Of a stretch of DNA of 64,000 nt, positions 26,443 through 38,100 are shown in pieces. The number at the start of each line of letters is the position of its first letter. Within the stretch, counting starts at the first letter, position 1. A program made the translations under genes and the position numbers. The notes under the pieces were generated by a model. It was not told the DNA's origin. It saw nothing but the letters and a program-made list of their open reading frames with translations, and made no database searches. The stretch is from Selenomonadaceae bacterium (GTDB lineage Bacteria; Bacillota; Negativicutes; Selenomonadales; Selenomonadaceae). The DNA is taken from positions 1 through 64,000 of the forward strand of contig JAFUZV010000047.1 of NCBI GenBank assembly GCA_017476425.1, read 5' to 3'.

Positions 26443-26832
26443 ATGAATTATTTTTTAATCGTCGCAGTGATCGTCTTAACAATTTTTTTCGTGATTGAAA
26501 TTCGTCGATCTCTTAGCCGTTCCAAAAAAACTGTTGAATTAATTCAGAAGTATATCAATGATAAAAAAAATCCTCAACTGATCGATGAAATGTTTCAATT
26601 TGCAATTAATGATCGGCGGCTTTCAAGAATCGTAAAAAAATATAACGCTGACAAGAATGACTTCGCCGCGTTATATAAAAAATTACTTCTTTGGGCTGAC
26701 TTCAAAAAATATAATCGTTTCGTCCCGATCAATTCATTTTTTTATGCTTCAGCTCTTGAATATCTTCTTTCGCATAAAAACGACGACGCTAAATCACTTG
26801 CGCAAAAAATGCTGAATTATTTTCACATTTGA
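26443..26832 (+). CDS. Small membrane-anchored protein of unknown function
   Basis: A 129-residue protein with one N-terminal membrane helix (YFLIVAVIVLTIFFVIEI) and a basic, helical soluble part (ELIQKYINDKKNPQ, LYKKLLLWADFKKYNRF). I do not recognise the family. The ATG has GAGGAGA six bases upstream. Its 3' end overlaps the convergent rex gene by ten bases. The upstream region is only 119 bases and carries the heptamer repeats. Confidence 0.75.
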   Translation: MNYFLIVAVIVLTIFFVIEIRRSLSRSKKTVELIQKYINDKKNPQLIDEMFQFAINDRRLSRIVKKYNADKNDFAALYKKLLLWADFKKYNRFVPINSFFYASALEYLLSHKNDDAKSLAQKMLNYFHI

Positions 26833-27452
26833 TCTTTTGAAATTAAATATGAAAGCGTACTTAATCCCATTGATAAATCTTCGTTTACTAAGTGTATATC
26901 AGGCGGAACAATTATTTTTGTCGGTGCAAAATTCCAGATACCTTTAACGCCTGCATCAACTAACAGATCAGCAATACTTTGAGCCTCACCAACAGGAACA
27001 GTGATCGCAGCGATTGAAATATTTCTGCTATTTATGATCGATTTTAAATTTTTCACGTCAGAAATTTTTATATTGTGAACTATCGAGCCGATCACTCTAA
27101 CATCTTTATCAAACAAAGCGACTAACTTAAAACCAAGTGCCTCAAAATTTTTGTAATTCGCTAATGCTCCGCCGAGATGACCAACGCCAACGATCGCCAT
27201 ATTTAAATGATCATTCAAGCCCAAAATATTTCCGATTTGATTTATAAGTTCACCGGTAAAATAGCCGATGCCTTTCATACCGAATTGACCGAACAAAGCT
27301 AAATCTTTTCTGATCTGTACCGGCGTAATGTCTAAGAGTTTTCCTAAATCTTCCGAAGAAATAATTTGCATTCCTTTCTCTTGTGCTAAGTTGAGTGCAC
27401 GGAAGTACAAAACGAGTCGACCAATCGCCGCTCTTGAAATTGTTGGCTTCAT
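26823..27452 (-). CDS. rex: Redox-sensing transcriptional repressor Rex
   Basis: A 209-residue repressor with an N-terminal winged helix (ISRAAIGRLVLYFRAL, SSEDLGKLLDITPVQIRKDLA) and a Rossmann NAD(H) domain (MAIVGVGHLGGAL). Rex senses the NADH/NAD ratio and represses fermentation and respiration genes when NADH is low. Its ATG overlaps the stop of the upstream O-antigen-ligase-like gene (ATGA), so it is translationally coupled, an unusual neighbour for this regulator. Confidence 0.97.
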   Translation of the reverse strand: MKPTISRAAIGRLVLYFRALNLAQEKGMQIISSEDLGKLLDITPVQIRKDLALFGQFGMKGIGYFTGELINQIGNILGLNDHLNMAIVGVGHLGGALANYKNFEALGFKLVALFDKDVRVIGSIVHNIKISDVKNLKSIINSRNISIAAITVPVGEAQSIADLLVDAGVKGIWNFAPTKIIVPPDIHLVNEDLSMGLSTLSYLISKDQM

Positions 27453-29296
27453 CTCTTACGCCTCCTTGTCGGTTCTTCTTCAGGCAAATATTCTATCGCT
27501 GCACTTAGTGCCGTAAGCATCCATAACAGCATTGACGTTGGTATGTTAAATAATAAATCGTCCGTTAAACCATTCAATGCCATTGATAAAATTGCTAAAC
27601 CTATTCCGAATTTAACGCCTTCAGCAATTTGTTTATTATTAATCGCCGCCACTTCGTCCCATTTCAAAATTGTTTTCTCTTCTTCTGATTCTTCATTGTC
27701 TTCATCAACTTCATCAATCTCATCGTCAACGTTATCATTGAATTTAATAACTTTTGCAGTTTTCTCCATTTTGAGATCATCAGTTGAGTTTTCAATTTTA
27801 ATTTCTTCATTCGTATCTAAAATAATTTTTTCGATCGGCTCATCAAATTTTTCAGTTGCAATGATCATCGTATCACTTGCAAGCGTTGTATCACTTTCAA
27901 TGATATGATTTTTAATTCTATGTTTCTTTGGAGTCTTACGCTTCAGAGAAATTTTTTTATTCAACGAAACTTTTTTTGATTCGTCACCTTCATCGCCGTC
28001 AACTTCATCTGCTTTTGACAGCCAATTAACAAAATGATCTGACGCATCAGCCATCTTTTCATTGACTTTCTCTTTTATTCCGATAAATTTTTCAAGTCGT
28101 CCGTTTTCGATTAAATATTTCTGTTTAACTTCATTCTTGAAATTAATAATTTTACCTTTGAAGTCAATCCCGGTGATCTGCGAAATTTTATATAAAATTG
28201 TTTCCTTGATCGCTTGATACTTTTCATTATTGCCGAGTTCCAAACTCATAAACATTGTTCCGAAAAAGCACCAGAAGAATGACATTGCGCCGATAATTCC
28301 AACTTCAGCGGCATAATGCAGAAAAATATTGTGAGCGTGGTAGATCAAAACATCTGCACCTTTTAAATAATAATCGTAACTAGGATAAAGCGACTTGAAT
28401 GCACCCCAACCGATTCCTATAAACGGATGATCTTCAATCATTGCAAAGGTACTAATCCAAATTCCGATTCTTAAACCTTGCGAACTGTCTGTTAAATTAA
28501 ACAGCGAAGTTAAACGGTGAACTAAAGCATCGTCATAAATTAGAAGTCCGACGGTTGCAACGATAAACAAAATCAAAATTCGCCAGTCTTGAATAATTCC
28601 ATAAACGATAAACACAATTACAATCGTTATGAAAGCACCACGAGCATAAGTCATTGCAAGGCAAGCAAGCAACATTAATATAGCGATCACCATTACAATT
28701 TTTTGCGATCGACTGCTGACTTTTGCAAGCATACCTAATGCAAGACAAATGCAAACGTCAAGATAACCGGCTAAGACGTTAGGATTTTCAAGCGTTGAGA
28801 AGACTCTATTTTTCAACTCCGGAAATTTTTCGGGATCAACCCATTTCATATCCGCTGTGTCAATTCCAAAAATATATTGAAAATATCCCCATAAAACAAC
28901 TAATAACGCTGAAAATGCTAATGCTTTGACTAATTGTTTGACTTGTTCACGTGATCGAATATTTTGCCCGATCAATATGTAAGTCAAAAAATAAATTCCG
29001 ACGAGTGCAAAGAATTGATAGATCAATTCAAAATTTCTTGCCGGTGAAGCGAAAACTGAAATTGTGCTGATGATCAAAAATAATCCTGCAGGCACATCGA
29101 ATGGCAGCGATCGCATTTTTAATTTCGTGTCGATTCGTTTTTGTAAAAACCAGGTTACTATTCCGAAGACTACTGCGGCGGCGGCTAAACTCGGAAAGAG
29201 CGCAAGAAAGAAACCTTCAGCGATTATCGCTCGCATTGTCCATTTTTCCAGCTTTTTAATTCGCTGTCGTCTGACAAAGACGTTTACTCGTTTCAT
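27449..29296 (-). CDS. O-antigen ligase/polymerase family membrane protein with long charged insert
   Basis: A 615-residue polytopic protein. About ten membrane helices precede the family signature region with MTYARGAF and YHAHNIFLHYAAEVGIIG, typical of Wzy/WaaL-type glycan ligases. After the helix near FFGTMFMSLEL comes a hydrophilic stretch of about 200 residues, very rich in Lys, Asp and Glu. Two more hydrophobic segments follow (FGIGLAILSMALNG, PTSMLLWMLTALSAAI). These enzymes join or polymerise lipid-linked sugars on the periplasmic face. The insert is unusual. It is in an operon with a secreted protein upstream and rex downstream. Ligase and polymerase cannot be told apart. Confidence 0.85.
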   Translation of the reverse strand: MKRVNVFVRRQRIKKLEKWTMRAIIAEGFFLALFPSLAAAAVVFGIVTWFLQKRIDTKLKMRSLPFDVPAGLFLIISTISVFASPARNFELIYQFFALVGIYFLTYILIGQNIRSREQVKQLVKALAFSALLVVLWGYFQYIFGIDTADMKWVDPEKFPELKNRVFSTLENPNVLAGYLDVCICLALGMLAKVSSRSQKIVMVIAILMLLACLAMTYARGAFITIVIVFIVYGIIQDWRILILFIVATVGLLIYDDALVHRLTSLFNLTDSSQGLRIGIWISTFAMIEDHPFIGIGWGAFKSLYPSYDYYLKGADVLIYHAHNIFLHYAAEVGIIGAMSFFWCFFGTMFMSLELGNNEKYQAIKETILYKISQITGIDFKGKIINFKNEVKQKYLIENGRLEKFIGIKEKVNEKMADASDHFVNWLSKADEVDGDEGDESKKVSLNKKISLKRKTPKKHRIKNHIIESDTTLASDTMIIATEKFDEPIEKIILDTNEEIKIENSTDDLKMEKTAKVIKFNDNVDDEIDEVDEDNEESEEEKTILKWDEVAAINNKQIAEGVKFGIGLAILSMALNGLTDDLLFNIPTSMLLWMLTALSAAIEYLPEEEPTRRRKR

Positions 29297-29323
29297 TCTT
29301 ACTTTCTCCTAACTCAAAATTTT

Positions 29324-29779
29324 TTAATCAGCGGCGGAATAAAAATTTTCATTAAAGCCGCCTGCACTTCCGAAAAATGGTATTCGATAAGCAATATAAA
29401 AAACCATTTCACCAAAAGCTCTGCTTTCTGCATTTATAGCATCTGTATATTGAGGATATAAAACTTTCCAATCGCCGCTGTCCATTTCAATATACATTTG
29501 TCGTCCGTCGTAGTCATATTTAAAAGTTGCGTAGTAATTGCCCAAAATTTTGCCGTCTTCATTGCCGAGATAAGCCCGCGCAGAAATTATGTAAATCGGC
29601 GGAGCATATCGCTTGACATTTATAGAACTTTTTTTAACGTAAGTACCAACGCCGGTATGTCCCCAAGCAAGTACAAAATCTTTATCGCCATTGAGATGCT
29701 TAGGATAAATTGATTCTGATGCACTAACAACGCCGGACATTGCAAGAATCATTACAAGAATAAAAATTTTTTTCAGCAT
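29324..29779 (-). CDS. Secreted protein of unknown function
   Basis: A 151-residue protein with a clear signal peptide (MLKKIFILVMILAMSGVVSA, then SES). The mature part is a beta-rich single domain with VLAWGHTGVGTYVKK and ARAYLGNEDGKILGNYYATF. It recalls the small secreted envelope proteins common in Negativicutes, and has the same layout as the gene at 52055. The start at 29779 has GAGG nine bases upstream; an in-frame ATG at 29794 has none. It follows folC closely. Function unknown. Confidence 0.75.
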   Translation of the reverse strand: MLKKIFILVMILAMSGVVSASESIYPKHLNGDKDFVLAWGHTGVGTYVKKSSINVKRYAPPIYIISARAYLGNEDGKILGNYYATFKYDYDGRQMYIEMDSGDWKVLYPQYTDAINAESRAFGEMVFYIAYRIPFFGSAGGFNENFYSAAD

Positions 29780-29793
29780 AATTGATAACCTCA

Positions 29794-31017
29794 TTAAATC
29801 GAAATAATTTTTTCTCTGATTTTGCCGATCATATAAAGTGATCCTGCGGCGATCAAAATTTTTTCATCGCTGTTGATAAATTTTTCAAAAGCCTTTTCGT
29901 TGTCTTCAATCGCTATTGATTCGATCGATCTTTCCTGCAAGAGTTCACAAATTTTTTTCGGATCAGCCGCTCGTAGTGAATTAGGTTTAGTAACAATAAC
30001 AAAATCATCTTCACGAAATAAAATTTTGATCATTTCGTCAATATCTTTATCAGCAAGCACACCGAACAAAAATATCCTTCGATCCGTCGAAAATTTTTTA
30101 TCAAGGCTTTTTCTTAACGCCTTAGCACCTGCGCCATTATGTGCACCGTCAATTATGAGCGTCTTATCGCCATAATGAAAAATTTCAAATCGTCCTTGCC
30201 ACTTCACATTTTGAATCGCAGTTTTGATAACTTCATCTGTAATTTGATCTTCATTCAAAAGTTTTGCAGTCTCAACAGCGATCGCCGCATTCAATTTTTG
30301 ATATTCACCTTGCAATGAAATTTTTAATGAATCATCAACAAAAAAATCTTTATTCAACACAAATATTTTTGAATTTTTTTGTTTAGCGACTTCAGAAATT
30401 ATTTTTAACGGCTCATCACTTGCGCCGGTAACGATCGGAATTTTTTCTTTGATAATTCCGGCTTTGTGTCTGGCAATTCCATAAAGATCGCCGCCGCATT
30501 TTTCAGCGTGATCATTTGCTACATTCGTTATCACTGAAATTTTCGGCTTGACAACGTTAGTTGAATCCAAAAGTCCGCCGAGTCCAACCTCAATAACTGC
30601 ATAATCAACTTTTTGATCAGCGAAATATTTAAACGCCATCGCCGTCAACACTTCAAATTCAGTCGGACTTTCATAACCATCAGCGATCATTTGATCGACA
30701 AGAATTTTCATATCATCAACTAAATTTGTAAAATCATTTTCACTGATCTCAACGCCGTTAATTTTAAATCGTTCACGATAACTTATCAAGTGCGGCGAAG
30801 TAAATAATCCAACTTTGAATTTTGCCGTCTTCAAAATTTCTGCAAGCGTTGCACAAACTGATCCTTTGCCATTCGTTCCGGTTACGTGAATAATTTTGAA
30901 TTTTTCCTGCGGCTGATCAATCAGTCTCAATAAATATTTGATTCGATCAAGTCCGGGTTTTATTCCGAACTTCAAAAGACTTTCTAAATAATTTATCGAT
31001 CGTTCGTAATTCGTCAT
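29794..31017 (-). CDS. folC: Dihydrofolate synthase/folylpolyglutamate synthase
   Basis: A 407-residue Mur-ligase-family enzyme. The ATP loop is HVTGTNGKGSVCA, followed by LFTSPHLISYRERF and the central blocks VIEVGLGGLLDSTNVV and DGAHNGAGA. It adds glutamate to dihydropteroate and to folates. The ATG at 31017 overlaps the stop of the upstream Sel1 gene region (TAA-A-ATG), with AAAGG eleven bases before; the longer ORF start at 31044 has no ribosome-binding site. Confidence 0.96.
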   Translation of the reverse strand: MTNYERSINYLESLLKFGIKPGLDRIKYLLRLIDQPQEKFKIIHVTGTNGKGSVCATLAEILKTAKFKVGLFTSPHLISYRERFKINGVEISENDFTNLVDDMKILVDQMIADGYESPTEFEVLTAMAFKYFADQKVDYAVIEVGLGGLLDSTNVVKPKISVITNVANDHAEKCGGDLYGIARHKAGIIKEKIPIVTGASDEPLKIISEVAKQKNSKIFVLNKDFFVDDSLKISLQGEYQKLNAAIAVETAKLLNEDQITDEVIKTAIQNVKWQGRFEIFHYGDKTLIIDGAHNGAGAKALRKSLDKKFSTDRRIFLFGVLADKDIDEMIKILFREDDFVIVTKPNSLRAADPKKICELLQERSIESIAIEDNEKAFEKFINSDEKILIAAGSLYMIGKIREKIISI

Positions 31018-31018
31018 T

Positions 31019-32968
31019 TTATTTTTTACCTTTGAGAAGTACATTTATATTATCAGTTAATTTTTTGCTCTCCTTAACCGCCTTATTAAACCAGATTTTA
31101 GCCTTGTGATCATCTGCCTCAACACCAACACCGTCTCTATAAATCTCAGCAATATTTTTCATCGCCTCAACGTTAGCTCTTGCGTTAACATTGAGTTTAA
31201 TAATTTTTTTATACAAATGAATTGCTTTGATCGAATTTTGTTTGACGATCTCGCCGGTTTTATAAATTTCAGCTAATTTTCTCATTGCGCCAATATCGTT
31301 AAGCATAATTGCTTTTTTAAGCCATTTAGTTGTTTGATAGCCATTCTTTTCGATACCGTCACCGATAAAATAAATATCAGCAATTTCATTATAAATTGTG
31401 CACTTAATTGATTTTATATCAATATTTCCGACTTTTGCAGCTTCATCAATCGCTGCTTGCAGATATTTAATCGCCTTCTTGCCATTCTTTTCAATACCGA
31501 CTCCGGCACGATAAATATCAGCGAGCATTCTCATCACATTTGCACGATAAATATTTTCAACGCTTTCATTGTTGAGAATTTTTTTCAAGTATCTGATCGC
31601 AACTCTGGAATTTTGTTTAACGCCTCTTCCTAATTGATAAATTTTACTTAACTCAAGCAATGCTGAAACGTCACCATCATTTGCCTTGCTTTGGAGATAT
31701 TTAAGATCGTTTTGAATATCCTTGCGAGTTATTTTCTTTTGTTCAGGAGGTTGATTTTCTTTTGTATCATTCTCAACTTTGCTGATCGCTTTTTTAGTGC
31801 ATTTAATATCATAGTCGTAATTTGAATGACGCAAAATCGCCATATGATGAGTTTCGTTAGTCTTTCCATAGAGATAAAAATTTTCTTCGCAGTCACAAAA
31901 TTCTTTTGCTAAATTTCTTCCGGCTTTCACGAAAATTTTTTCTAAATTCAAAATCGGTTGAACGTATTTATAAAATGCAACTTTAAACGGCAACAATTCA
32001 TCATTCAGATCGTATTCTTTACGAATAGGTTTAGCAATTCCAAGCGGCAATATAGAAATATTTTTAATTCGTTGAATAAATTCATCATCGCTTTCATAGC
32101 CGTACTTATTCCAGCAAATTGCAGTGAGTTTAATTTTATCATCATTTTGACTTTGAAGATAAATTTTTTCATAATCACAATAAATTTTTCCGTCAAAAAC
32201 CTTGAGACCGACGAGAATTTTTCCGTCAATAAAATCCTCATTCATCGAATCTGCATTAGCTATAAAAGCATCAATATCTGATAAAATAATTTTATCTTCC
32301 TTTTCAATGTGAAACATAGGGAATACAAAGCCAGTGTATGTATCTTTCTCACGTTTATCCAAAATTCCGTAACCGATATGACGCAGCGGCAAATTAGCAA
32401 CTCTTTCAGCAAATTCTTCATCATTTTCAAAAACATCTTTTGTCAGTTCATCTTCAACTTTGTTATCAAAATTCAAAATGTTTTCTTCAATGTCCAGCGG
32501 ATTAATATCAATACCAAATTTTTTGATCGTCTCACGCTTGGACTTTAAATTTTTGCCGCTGACTTGATATTTATTAACGACTTCAAGATCGCTATCTAAA
32601 AAATCTGTTGCTTGAAAAATTTTTTTGTCGTGACTCAATGCAAGCCAAGCAACAATTTTAAAAAGAGCATTCAAACATTTTTCAATATCGTTATCAGTGA
32701 TTTTGTTCCACGCTAAAGTTTCATCGTGCGAAGCCTTATTTCCGACTAAACGGACTTGATGGCAAGCGGCGATAATTTCTTTCGGCATTTTAGCTTTCGT
32801 TGAAGCCTCAGCAATGCGATCGAACAAATGTCTTTTCTTTGCGCCGAACATTCTAACGATCAATTCAAGTGCTTGACGTGCCTTATTCATATTTTGTTCT
32901 TCGTCAGCCTCATTACAAATTTTGTAAAGTTCTTCATAATCTTGTTTCAAAAAATCGAATCTTTTCAA
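31019..32968 (-). CDS. DUF4145-like and Sel1-repeat protein
   Basis: A 649-residue protein. The first ~120 residues form a helical domain of the DUF4145 type (ALELIVRMFGAKK, ACHQVRLVGNKASHD). A middle part of beta character repeats the motif LPLRHIGYGI/LPLGIAKPI. From about residue 420 there are Sel1-like repeats, each with A..YLKKA- and -GVGIEKNG-type signatures. Sel1 repeats serve as protein-protein scaffolds. The specific role is unknown. It has a strong promoter of its own and leads the operon with folC, the secreted protein, the O-antigen ligase and rex. Confidence 0.8.
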   Translation of the reverse strand: MKRFDFLKQDYEELYKICNEADEEQNMNKARQALELIVRMFGAKKRHLFDRIAEASTKAKMPKEIIAACHQVRLVGNKASHDETLAWNKITDNDIEKCLNALFKIVAWLALSHDKKIFQATDFLDSDLEVVNKYQVSGKNLKSKRETIKKFGIDINPLDIEENILNFDNKVEDELTKDVFENDEEFAERVANLPLRHIGYGILDKREKDTYTGFVFPMFHIEKEDKIILSDIDAFIANADSMNEDFIDGKILVGLKVFDGKIYCDYEKIYLQSQNDDKIKLTAICWNKYGYESDDEFIQRIKNISILPLGIAKPIRKEYDLNDELLPFKVAFYKYVQPILNLEKIFVKAGRNLAKEFCDCEENFYLYGKTNETHHMAILRHSNYDYDIKCTKKAISKVENDTKENQPPEQKKITRKDIQNDLKYLQSKANDGDVSALLELSKIYQLGRGVKQNSRVAIRYLKKILNNESVENIYRANVMRMLADIYRAGVGIEKNGKKAIKYLQAAIDEAAKVGNIDIKSIKCTIYNEIADIYFIGDGIEKNGYQTTKWLKKAIMLNDIGAMRKLAEIYKTGEIVKQNSIKAIHLYKKIIKLNVNARANVEAMKNIAEIYRDGVGVEADDHKAKIWFNKAVKESKKLTDNINVLLKGKK

Positions 32969-33009
32969 GAAAATTCACTTCCTAAACTTAATTTTATCTC
33001 TAAAGTATA

Positions 33010-33038
33010 ATTATATTAAAAAATTGACAGTATATCAA
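33010..33038 (-). promoter_or_regulatory. Sigma-70 promoter of the Sel1-folC-rex operon
   Basis: On the minus strand TTGATA (33038-33033), 17-base spacer, perfect TATAAT (33015-33010). Confidence 0.85.
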
Positions 33039-33040
33039 CA

Positions 33041-33071
33041 AAAAAATTACTCAAGCGATTAGCAAGAGTAA
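33041..33071 (-). terminator. Rho-independent terminator after ligA
   Basis: TTACTC (33047-33052) pairs with GAGTAA (33066-33071); on the minus strand the stem is followed by six T. Confidence 0.65.
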
Positions 33072-33078
33072 AAAATTT

Positions 33079-35088
<2,010 letters not shown>

Positions 35089-35110
35089 TCAATCACCTTG
35101 CAAAAAATTT

Positions 35111-38100
35111 TTAAGTCATTGCCTTGACGTTGCTTTCGATAAAATTAATTTCTTCGGTTGAAAGATTATATTTTTTATAAAGTTTTTGATCGATCTCAGC
35201 GATCGATTTTGCCCAGTCAATGTCTGAATTAGTGGTGAAGTCTTGCAGCGGAACTTTAGCCCAAGTTTCCGGCGGATTATGTTGAGTAACTTTTAAAATG
35301 CCCAGTAAAACCCTTGCAAATTTCGTTTTGATAAATTTTAATGCTGCGACCGCTTCCGCTTCACTATCGAACGCTCCAACGCTCAGAAACGTTTCTGTAT
35401 AGCCGACAAGCGGCTCGCCGACAAGCGGCTCGCCGACAAGCGGAGTAGTTAATACTTCTTTTATTGCTCCACTACCATTACTATCAGGCACAATAACTTT
35501 AAATTTATAAAGAGTTTCGTGATCTATTACATAATCCTTACGAATCCATTTATAAACTCGTTCATTATTTTGTCTTCCAAGAATTTTTATATATTCGTGA
35601 TCATCATTCGGTTGCTCGTCAAAAAAAATATTTGGAATTGAAGTAAAAATATGTGTCGACATATCATAAAAATGTCCTTTGCTTAATTTATCTTTAGCAT
35701 TTGGATAATCTAAATGAACTTTATCAGTTAATCGATAAGATGTCCTTGAATACATAATTTTACTTAACGGCTGAAAATTTTTATTATCAACTACAACTTT
35801 CTGATAAATCGATCGAAGTTCCTTAAACGGTATGAAAATTTTTATCGCTCCAAAATTTTGGTTGTTATCGTGAAAAGTTATCGCTATGCCGCCTTTAATG
35901 TCAACATTGCTGAAAATTTTGCTGCTGTCCGGCTCATAAAAAATTACTTTCAAATGCTCATCATTAAGCATTTTTTTATTGAAGTCCTTCGGCGTTGCAC
36001 CGGCATTAAATAAAAATCTTGCCGGGTGTATCATCATCACTTGATCGCAAGCCTTGAAAGATTCTTCTAAAAATCTGTGATAAATCGGCGAGGCGTAATT
36101 TTCATTGCCTTTATTTCGATCTTCTTGATATGGCGGATTTCCAATTATAAAACCGTTTTGCAATTCATACGGATCGATCAAATTATCATTAAAAATATTT
36201 CTCAGTGATTCAAAAAATTCCAAAGCATCGCCGCAAATAATATTTTTGTTAATGATCGCCGTCATTTCAGCAAAAATTTCTGATTCTTCGTCAAGCGTCT
36301 TATCAAAAATTTTTTCGTAATGTTCAAGGAAAATCATTTTTAAATTCTCTTTAGTGATTTTTACATTGTCAGCTTGCTTTTCAATTCCATAAATCGACTT
36401 CAAAGCCAAAAGCATTTTTTCAATCGTCGTTGTTTCTTGCAACTTTCGCCGCAAAATTTCAATCAAAAATGCACCTTCACCGGCTGCCGGTTCTAAAATC
36501 GTCTTGCTGTTTAAATCTTCAATTTGATTCAACATTAGATCAACAATATTTTTCGGCGTGAAGACTTCACCGAATTTTTTAATTCGCTCATCAGATTTAA
36601 TCAGTACTTCGTTAATCGTCCTCGCCACCTTCAAAAAAATTTTTAGAAATTTATCTAATCGACCGGCATTAACATAATCGATCGTGTTTGCACAAATGAA
36701 ATTTTTCATTGAGATATTTTTAAGGCTGTCGCTTGCACCAAAAATATAAGCCTTAGCAATTCGATAAATAATTTCTGTCGGAGCACAACCATAGACTTGA
36801 TTTTCTAAAATGTGCTTGAGTCGATCGTGATCGTTCGGAAAAAATTTTTTCATTTTATTACTTCGATAAAGCCGCTTGACAATTTCGGTGATATACAAGC
36901 CGGACTTCATATAAATATCAATGAAAATTCTTTTAGGATTATCAAAGAGATCGGAAATTTCAATTTGTGCAGCGTCAAGCATTATATTAACGATCAATCT
37001 CGGCGTGTAAATTTGATTTGTTTTCTGCGGCGGTATGTAATTAAAAATATCTTCGTTGTGATCTTCTTCAAAGTAATTTGCTAATCGATCTTTTGTATCT
37101 AAAAATTTTTGAATTGCTTCATCAAAAATTATTTCGTTGATCAAATGACCTTTGAAAATTTCAGTTTTGCCCGTCGACTCATTAAAACGTTCTCCGCCGT
37201 CACGTAAAAATTTAAAATCATCCTTCGTTATGCCTGTAACTTCTAAAAAAATTTCATCAGTGGTGATCGTTTCTAAATTTTTCAATTTAATATCACGTCC
37301 GCCATTGTGATCGGAATCACTAAACGCCATTATAAAACTCGGAATGGTTCTTGAAAATCCACGAAGGTGAGCTCGCATATCATTTTCAGCCGATCTTTTA
37401 AAACTTTCTTCACGTTGAATTTCAACATCTCTGATAATTTCTTGCGTCGATTCTTCTAAAAATTTTTGAGTCGTCTCAATGAGCTTTTGTTGAAAATCTT
37501 CACTTAAAGCCGCTAATTTCTCTGCAGTATCTTCCGTCGCCTCAATCGCAATAATTTTTTTGCGGCGTGTATAATCATCATTCAAATTATCAAAAGTTTT
37601 ATGCGCTGCATTATCAATTTTCTTTGTCAAACGTTTAACTTGATTCTGATTTAAATTGTAATTATCTTTGATAGAGGTTTCAATAGTCGGCTTGATCGCC
37701 TCAACAATTTTTTTAGGCAAAGTCTTTTGATCGCTTTGATCGATCATTTCTTCAATCGTTTCAAGCTCATAAATTTTTCTTCCGAAAATAGCATCAGTCT
37801 TGTTGATAATAATTTCGTTCGGAATGGCAACATCACCGGCAGTATTAATAAATAGACCTTCAATATTATTCATTGCGCCACGATTTTTTTTGTCACTAAA
37901 ATTTTCTTTAGGCGGAACTTTTTCCAAAATCTCACGGACTGCAGCCGACGCACTAAAAATATTGCTAACATTATCAAATAGAAAATTACTCATAAAGCCG
38001 CTTTCAACAACGTGATCAACTTTAATTTTCGTTGGTATCTTCAAAATTTCAGCGGCATCAAGTTCAACCATTCGACCGTTATCATCTTCAGCAATAACCG

